Positions 59,373 to 64,000 of a stretch of DNA of 64,000 nt are shown here, in pieces. How positions within the stretch are numbered: the first letter of the stretch is position 1; each line of letters opens with the position of its first letter. Both the position numbers and the translations under genes were made by a program. Under the pieces are notes generated by a model. It did not search any database. It was not told the DNA's origin and was given only the letters and a program-made list of their open reading frames with translations. The DNA is from JAKRSE01 sp943369295 (GTDB taxonomy: Bacteria; Armatimonadota; Fimbriimonadia; Fimbriimonadales; Fimbriimonadaceae). The stretch is taken from positions 186,001 through 250,000 of the forward strand of contig CALRMU020000004.1 in NCBI GenBank assembly GCA_943369295.1, in the 5' to 3' direction.

Positions 59373-60098
59373 TCACTCGTCCTCAATCTGAATGAGCCTT
59401 TTCGACACGGCCCTGGCAGGCACGAAGGAGGGATCCACTTTTCGATAGGCGTTCAAGGCCTCCCAGACGGCAATGACTGCCGCATGAGTGACGTTGAGCG
59501 ACTGCATCATGCCGTACAAAGGGATGGCTGCGCTGATGTCGCAGGCATCTTCGATTTCCTGCGGCACTCCGAGTCTTTCCTCACCCAGAACCAGCGTGCA
59601 GGGGAACTGCCAAGGGACATCGTTGATGGAGACTGACTGATCATTGAGAGTCAAGCAGACCACCTGTCTTCCGGAAGATTTTGCTTCCTTTATTGCATCT
59701 AATGGGTGCTGATACTGCCAGTCAAGCCATTGGCCGGCTCCCCTTGCTCCTGCCATGTCCATCACGTCTTCAGGTTCGATCTCAAACCTGACGGATTCCA
59801 AACGAAAGGCTTCTGCCAGGCGAATGATGCCGCCCTGATTAACCTGTTTGGCCAGGGCGCAGCAGACCAAGCTGATGGGGGCTCTGGGCAGTGAAGAGAA
59901 TCTATCCCTCAGGCCGGGGTCCGGAGCCTCGTGCCCGGCGGTCTTCACGGCATCCAGAAACTCCTCGTTATGCCTGATAGTTCTAAGTGGTTTACGAAGC
60001 TGCTTCAATATCCAGCATTCTTGACGACTAGCCGAGTGGTCCCAAGGCCAATGATGAAGACAAGCCCGCAAGGGAAGTGTGTGTGGGGTTCTCATCAA
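59373..60098 (-). CDS. TrmH/SpoU-family RNA 2'-O-methyltransferase
   Basis: 241 residues. SPOUT motifs: NQGGIIRLAEAF (motif 1), LVLGEERLGVPQEI (motif 2) and IPLYGMMQSLNVTHAAVIAVWEAL (motif 3, the AdoMet knot). It methylates a ribose of tRNA or rRNA; the target nucleotide is unknown. The N-terminus is longer than typical and the start is uncertain; methyltransferase homology begins near residue 35. Confidence 0.85.
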   Translation of the reverse strand: MMRTPHTLPLRACLHHWPWDHSASRQECWILKQLRKPLRTIRHNEEFLDAVKTAGHEAPDPGLRDRFSSLPRAPISLVCCALAKQVNQGGIIRLAEAFRLESVRFEIEPEDVMDMAGARGAGQWLDWQYQHPLDAIKEAKSSGRQVVCLTLNDQSVSINDVPWQFPCTLVLGEERLGVPQEIEDACDISAAIPLYGMMQSLNVTHAAVIAVWEALNAYRKVDPSFVPARAVSKRLIQIEDE

Positions 60099-60100
60099 TT

Positions 60101-60304
60101 ATGATTCGTCAAGAATTAAAGGTCATCCGGCTGATTGAGCCGGACATGTGCCAATCGTGCCGATTTGGCGAGCAGGCCATCGTGCGAAACGATGATGGAA
60201 GCATTCAGCCAGTGATCCGCTGTCTTCGGTTGGACTGCGATAACTGGGACACATCCTATGTTGAGGATGTTGAAAGCGACCGAGTCGAGACCGAGTCAGA
60301 TTAG
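60101..60304 (+). CDS. Small Cys-rich (zinc-ribbon-like) protein
   Basis: 67 residues from ATG 60101. MCQSCRFGEQAIV and VIRCLRLDCDNWD give a CxxC...CxxxxC arrangement that could bind zinc. The C-terminus is acidic (DVESDRVETESD). No family recognised. It diverges from the TrmH-like gene with only 2 bp between ATGs, and is followed by rdgB on the same strand. Confidence 0.6.
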   Translation: MIRQELKVIRLIEPDMCQSCRFGEQAIVRNDDGSIQPVIRCLRLDCDNWDTSYVEDVESDRVETESD

Positions 60305-60361
60305 TCTCAGGGACAAGGTTCGTCCTGCCAGTCTCACGCCTCAAGAGTCAAACTCTGCGGC

Positions 60362-60973
60362 ATGATTCAAAGGATCGTCATTGCCACCCACAACCTTAAA
60401 AAGGGCAGGGAGATGATGACGATCCTGAGTGAGGCTCTTCCTGAAATTGAGCTTCTGACTTTGAATGATTTTCCTCCTCATCCTGAACCAGAGGAAACTG
60501 GCACCACCTATGAGGAAAACGCCGCAATCAAGGTTTTGGATGCGGCAGGACACACGGGAGAGTGGTGTCTGGCAGATGACGCAGGCCTTGAAATTGAGGC
60601 GATTCCTGGCGAGCTGGGTGTTTTCAGCAAGAGGTTTGCCGGGGAGGAAACCAGCTTTCCCGACAAGATGAAGATCATCTTGGACAGGATGGAGGGCCTT
60701 GCTGATGAGCATCGTGGTGCAAGGTTTAGATGTTTGGTTGGTCTGGCTGGCCCAGGGGGCGAACCACTTCACCTCTTTGAAGGAATCTGTCCAGGCAGAA
60801 TCTCCACCGAACCAAGCGGCAATGGAGGCTTTGGCTACGACCCCATTTTCTTTCTGCCCCAGCTTGGCTGCACCATGGCCGATCTGACAGCCGAGCAGAA
60901 GCACGCCATCAGTCACCGTGGACAAGTCCTTTCGAAGGTTATTGACTGGATCAAAACCTACAACGCTGCCTAA
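60362..60973 (+). CDS. rdgB: XTP/dITP diphosphatase (Ham1/RdgB)
   Basis: 203 residues, the usual length. IATHNLKKGREM (phosphate-binding), GTTYEENAAIKV, ADDAGLEIEA and GFGYDPIF motifs are in the order of Ham1-family enzymes. It removes inosine and xanthosine triphosphates from the nucleotide pool. Confidence 0.95.
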   Translation: MIQRIVIATHNLKKGREMMTILSEALPEIELLTLNDFPPHPEPEETGTTYEENAAIKVLDAAGHTGEWCLADDAGLEIEAIPGELGVFSKRFAGEETSFPDKMKIILDRMEGLADEHRGARFRCLVGLAGPGGEPLHLFEGICPGRISTEPSGNGGFGYDPIFFLPQLGCTMADLTAEQKHAISHRGQVLSKVIDWIKTYNAA

Positions 60974-61048
60974 AGGCAAGGTTCCAAAGTCCGTGATCCG
61001 CCTCCTGCGGCCCCGAATATTTAAGGGGAGGCGAAGCATAATGTTGGG

Positions 61049-61816
61049 GTGCCTGCCCCAATACCCCCTAAGGTCGTCGTCTTCGACCTCGATGACACCT
61101 TGTGCGGCTACTGGAACGCTGCCCGGTACGGGTTGAAGCGGGCTTTTGAAGTTCATTCTGAGACAGGCAAGACTCCCGATGAGATGCTCGCCCTCTGGGG
61201 TGAAGAGTTCGGCGGTTTGGTGAAAGAGCTCAGCCAGCCACGCTGGTATTCCAAATACTGTCAGTCAGGCGAGACGACCAGGCGAGAACTGATGAAGAGG
61301 GTCTTGGCCCGACTTGAGATTCGTGATGCTCAGCTCGTTCAGGACATGAGCGACACCTACTATATTGAGCGTCACGGAGCCTTAGAACTCTTTCCTGAAT
61401 CCATCGAAACCCTTGAGGCACTGAAGGGGCGTTTTCGGCTGGCTATGATCACCAACGGCCCTGCCGACATCCAGAGGCAGGAGATTGAAACCCTTCAGAT
61501 CGGCCACTACTTTGATCCAATTTTGATCGAGGGCGAAATGGGAATGGGCAAACCCAATCCTGAGGTCATGAATCGGCTGGAGTCTCTTACTGATGCCAAG
61601 GGTGAGGAGATTCTGATGGTGGGCAACAGCTTCGGGCACGATGTGAAGCCAGCTCTGGCGGCAGGATGGCGGACCGTATGGATTCGCCGACCCAGCGATG
61701 TCGCACCCTCCTCCCGAAACGGGAAGCCTGAAGAAATGCCGGAAGGAGCGACTCCCCCTGATTTCATCATTCACGACCTTAGAGAACTTTATGCTGAAGG
61801 TGGACCTTGCGCGTAA
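61049..61816 (+). CDS. HAD-superfamily hydrolase
   Basis: 255 residues from GTG. Motif I is FDLDDTL (Asp13, Asp15), motif II ITNGP (about 155), motif III KPNPEV (Lys about 170) and motif IV NSFGHDVKPA. The cap is helical, as in class I HADs. It is probably a phosphatase on a small metabolite; the substrate is not determinable. The 3' end overlaps the GNAT gene by 10 bp. Confidence 0.85.
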   Translation: MPAPIPPKVVVFDLDDTLCGYWNAARYGLKRAFEVHSETGKTPDEMLALWGEEFGGLVKELSQPRWYSKYCQSGETTRRELMKRVLARLEIRDAQLVQDMSDTYYIERHGALELFPESIETLEALKGRFRLAMITNGPADIQRQEIETLQIGHYFDPILIEGEMGMGKPNPEVMNRLESLTDAKGEEILMVGNSFGHDVKPALAAGWRTVWIRRPSDVAPSSRNGKPEEMPEGATPPDFIIHDLRELYAEGGPCA

Positions 61817-62337
61817 GGTGGGCGACACAGCAGGACAGTCAGGCGATTCAAGAACTGATTAAAGCCGCCTACATTGAACATAACTTCAGCTGGGAAGAAG
61901 ACGGCTACCACTCTGACCTTTACGATCTGCAGGGAAGCTATCTGAGCGGTGCGGGCGGGTTTTGGGTGGCGGAATCTGAAGAGGGAAGACTTTTGGCTAC
62001 GGCTGGTCTGAGTGTTCATCCTGATTTGGCAGGAGAAGTTGGAGAGCTCGTTCCGGATGAAGAGGGACTCCTCTTCTTTGCCGGAGCAGACTGCGAACTC
62101 GTGAGAATGTACGCCTGGCCAGAGGCGAGAGGAATCGGGGCAGGTAAGGCCCTTTTTGAGGCTGTAGTGGCTGAGGCCAAGGTGCAGAACTGCCGATTGA
62201 TGCAGATTTGGTCGGACAAGACTTTAGAGCGGGGACATGCCTTTTACGAAAAGAGAGGCGCAGTGAGAAAAGGGGAAAGGATTGATGCCAGCCCCGACAA
62301 AGCAGAAGAATGGGGATTTCTTCTTCCGCTCCAGTGA
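61807..62337 (+). CDS. GNAT-family N-acetyltransferase
   Basis: 176 residues from TTG 61807. GNAT signatures: MYAWPEARGIGAGKALFEAVVAEA (acetyl-CoA pyrophosphate loop) and WSDKTLERGHAFYEKRGAVR. Acceptor unknown. The gene is translationally coupled to the HAD gene. Confidence 0.8.
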   Translation: MRVRWATQQDSQAIQELIKAAYIEHNFSWEEDGYHSDLYDLQGSYLSGAGGFWVAESEEGRLLATAGLSVHPDLAGEVGELVPDEEGLLFFAGADCELVRMYAWPEARGIGAGKALFEAVVAEAKVQNCRLMQIWSDKTLERGHAFYEKRGAVRKGERIDASPDKAEEWGFLLPLQ

Positions 62338-62370
62338 GCTGAGCTGCAGGCTGTCGTAGAGGGATTGAAG

Positions 62371-62832
62371 ATGAACTATTGGCTGATGAAATCTGAGCCG
62401 GACGTTTATTCCATTGCCGATCTTGAAAAGGCCGGTGGTCCGGCCCTGTGGGAAGGCTGCCGGAACTACACGGTTCGCAACTTCATGCGAGACCTCATGA
62501 AGCCAGGCGACCTCGCCTTCTTTCATCACTCCAACGCGACCCCATCAGGCATCGTGGGAATCATGGAAATTACTCGCGAGGGCTATCCAGACCCGACTCA
62601 GTTCGAACCGGAGAGCGAGTATTACGACGCCAAATCTGACCCTGCAAACCCGCGATGGATGGCTGTCGATGTGAAGCATATTGAAACCTTCGATCGGGTC
62701 ATAACGTTGGAGGCCTTAAGGCAGACGGCAGGCTTGGAAGAAATGCAGGTGATCCGTCGGGGTCAGAGGCTGAGTGTCATGCCTGTGACTGCAAGCGAGT
62801 GGGAAATTGTCTGCCGGTTAGCCAAGAGCTAA
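62371..62832 (+). CDS. EVE-domain protein
   Basis: 153 residues. MNYWLMKSEPDVYSI, WEGCRNYTVRNFMR and FFHHSNATPSGIVGIMEI are diagnostic of the EVE domain, a PUA-like fold that binds modified bases in RNA or DNA. ATG 62371 follows GAGG by 7 bases. It is cytoplasmic and stands alone before the MFS gene. Confidence 0.92.
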   Translation: MNYWLMKSEPDVYSIADLEKAGGPALWEGCRNYTVRNFMRDLMKPGDLAFFHHSNATPSGIVGIMEITREGYPDPTQFEPESEYYDAKSDPANPRWMAVDVKHIETFDRVITLEALRQTAGLEEMQVIRRGQRLSVMPVTASEWEIVCRLAKS

Positions 62833-62880
62833 GCCCAAAACTTGCCGACGCAGGGTGACTCCTGCCAGACTGGAGCCCCA

Positions 62881-64000
62881 GTGAGCGAACCTCTCTCTAA
62901 TTACCCGCGACGCAGCGGGCACCCAGATTCGATCTATCGGGAATCGGGTCTTTGGAACACGGCTCTTTCGGCCTTGTGGTTTGCAAACAACTACAAATGG
63001 TTCGTACTCATGCTGGTTATCGTGCCGGGCCAAATTGCGGCCATGGCCGATGTTCCGGCGAACATGAAGAACACCTACTGGGGGTGGATCTTTGCAGCGG
63101 GCGCAGTTTGGGCTTTCGTCGGACCATCCCTGATGGGGGGCTGGAGCGACAAACTCGGGCGACGAAGGGTCTTCATGATCACGGGGTCGGGCCTGACCCT
63201 TATCGCTCTGCTGATCATGGCGGGGGTGGAGAAGTTTTGGCTGCTCGCCGCTGGCTACCTGATGCTTCAAGTGAGCGACGACGTCATTCAGGGCGCCTAT
63301 GCCAGCCTTATCCCCCAGATTGTGCCAAAGGATAAACAGGCCAGAGCAAGTGCAATTCTTGGGGCGCTCAACCTCTTTGCTCAGATTGCGACGGTCATCG
63401 CCGCTTTAGTGCTTTCAGGATTAGGTGGTCTCAAGGGCCACCAATGGGTTTATCTCGGGATCGGATTAGTCCAGATCATCAGCCTGCTCTGCGTGCTCTG
63501 GGCGATTAGAGAATTGAAGGAGCCCCTGCCTAAGCCGGTCGTCGACCCTAACGCAGAGCCCAAAGAAGTAAAGAAGGGGCTGAGAGGATGGTTTTCTCCC
63601 CTCGCCGACCACGATTTTCGGACTGTCTGGATCTCTCGCGTCCTCATCAATTTGGGCTTCTTTATTGTTCAGCCCTATCTGCAGAAGTTTCTTGACGATG
63701 TGGTGGGCAGACAGCAGGGGGCAGACAAAGTCTTCTCCTGGTTCGGCATCACGATTACCGGCACTTCGATTGCACTTATGGTCGTGCTCCTGAGCCTTAG
63801 TTTTAGTGGGGGCATAGGAGCTCTGCTTAGTTCAAGACGAATGGAGAAGTGGGGGCTTAAGAAGACAATTCTCTTCTCAGGAGTCGTTCTTGCCCCTGTG
63901 CTGCTCTGCATCGCTTTCACCCGCGACTACTCAGTCATGTGGGTGCTGGCCTTAGCTTTCGGCTTCGGCCAGGGAACCTTTATCAGTGCAGACTGGGCGA
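62881..64000 (+). CDS. MFS transporter (partial, runs off the right edge)
   Basis: At least 373 residues from GTG 62881, with no stop before the window ends. The cytoplasmic loop motif GGWSDKLGRRRV between helices 2 and 3 is MFS motif A, and helices recur in pairs (LVIVPGQIAAM, VFMITGSGLTLI, IATVIAALVLSGL, LLSLSFSGGIGALL). Substrate unknown. Start: TGGAG lies about 6 bases upstream of the GTG. Confidence 0.85.
   Translation, partial: MSEPLSNYPRRSGHPDSIYRESGLWNTALSALWFANNYKWFVLMLVIVPGQIAAMADVPANMKNTYWGWIFAAGAVWAFVGPSLMGGWSDKLGRRRVFMITGSGLTLIALLIMAGVEKFWLLAAGYLMLQVSDDVIQGAYASLIPQIVPKDKQARASAILGALNLFAQIATVIAALVLSGLGGLKGHQWVYLGIGLVQIISLLCVLWAIRELKEPLPKPVVDPNAEPKEVKKGLRGWFSPLADHDFRTVWISRVLINLGFFIVQPYLQKFLDDVVGRQQGADKVFSWFGITITGTSIALMVVLLSLSFSGGIGALLSSRRMEKWGLKKTILFSGVVLAPVLLCIAFTRDYSVMWVLALAFGFGQGTFISADWA

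Overview
The window is chromosomal bacterial DNA of moderate GC content (a little over half by eye), densely coded on both strands, with no phage, plasmid, IS element or CRISPR array visible. The best clue to the host is a long prepilin-like protein (57212-58102) whose N-terminus runs from FTLIELLVV into FPVFAQAK, a style typical of Armatimonadota (for example Fimbriimonadia). Many lipoproteins with GC lipoboxes, type IV pilin genes, a DnaK/DnaJ/ClpB set with an HspR repressor, and Nuo genes fit a Gram-negative-type, non-proteobacterial host. This assignment is inference from protein style, not a database match.

Layout. 1-3.6 kb: the end of a lipid-kinase-like gene, a glycosyltransferase, the dnaJ-hspR operon with an HspR operator (HAIR box), and an HDOD protein. 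3.9-9.7 kb: a two-gene carbohydrate-esterase operon, a DUF4268 protein next to tRNA-Lys, a Cys/Met PLP enzyme followed by a relic of a second copy of its 3' end, and a secreted NlpC/P60-like protein. 9.7-13.3 kb: an ABC exporter, a secreted protein, then about 0.9 kb of non-coding DNA packed with hairpin repeats. 13.3-24.6 kb: dnaK (HAIR box upstream), a YgiB/YgiC-like pair with a GyrI-like gene, an S9 peptidase, a YgjP-like metalloprotease, clpB (HAIR-like box at its start) and rpsT. 24.7-32.1 kb: a leftward operon livK-livH-livM-livG, then a serpin-like lipoprotein and a large unknown protein; livF is absent. 32.3-34.5 kb: a tandem retropepsin-PDZ protein, a family-5 uracil-DNA glycosylase and an FmdB-type zinc ribbon.

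34.7-40.1 kb is a type IV pilus/pseudopilin locus: three nearly identical major pilins in tandem, each with its own hairpin or terminator, then PilV-like, PilW-like and large PilX-like minor pilins and a membrane protein. 40.2-52.4 kb: an EI24/CysZ-like protein, an RNA polymerase sigma factor behind a 12-bp inverted repeat, a paired M16 peptidase operon, a RecB/AddB-type Fe-S nuclease, an EEP hydrolase, an M61 peptidase, a CPPC secreted protein, a glycine-zipper stress-type protein, a cytochrome b561 and a DUF4382/DUF5666-type lipoprotein. 52.5-59.3 kb: phosphofructokinase, a diacylglycerol-kinase-like protein with a TetR regulator and a perfect 15-bp-arm operator, and nuoE and nuoF separated by a pilin-like gene and two small membrane or lipoprotein genes. 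59.4-64 kb: housekeeping genes (TrmH-like methyltransferase, RdgB, HAD, GNAT, EVE) and an MFS transporter that runs off the end.

The clearest regulatory theme is a heat-shock regulon readable from sequence alone: hspR is present and three chaperone units (dnaJ-hspR, dnaK, clpB) carry HAIR or HAIR-like boxes. No single gene cluster is convincingly a new system. The most unusual items are the dispersed hairpin repeat family, the enlarged LivH with its unusual operon partners, the tandem pilins with a conserved leader, and the minimal YgiB-like/ATP-grasp module.
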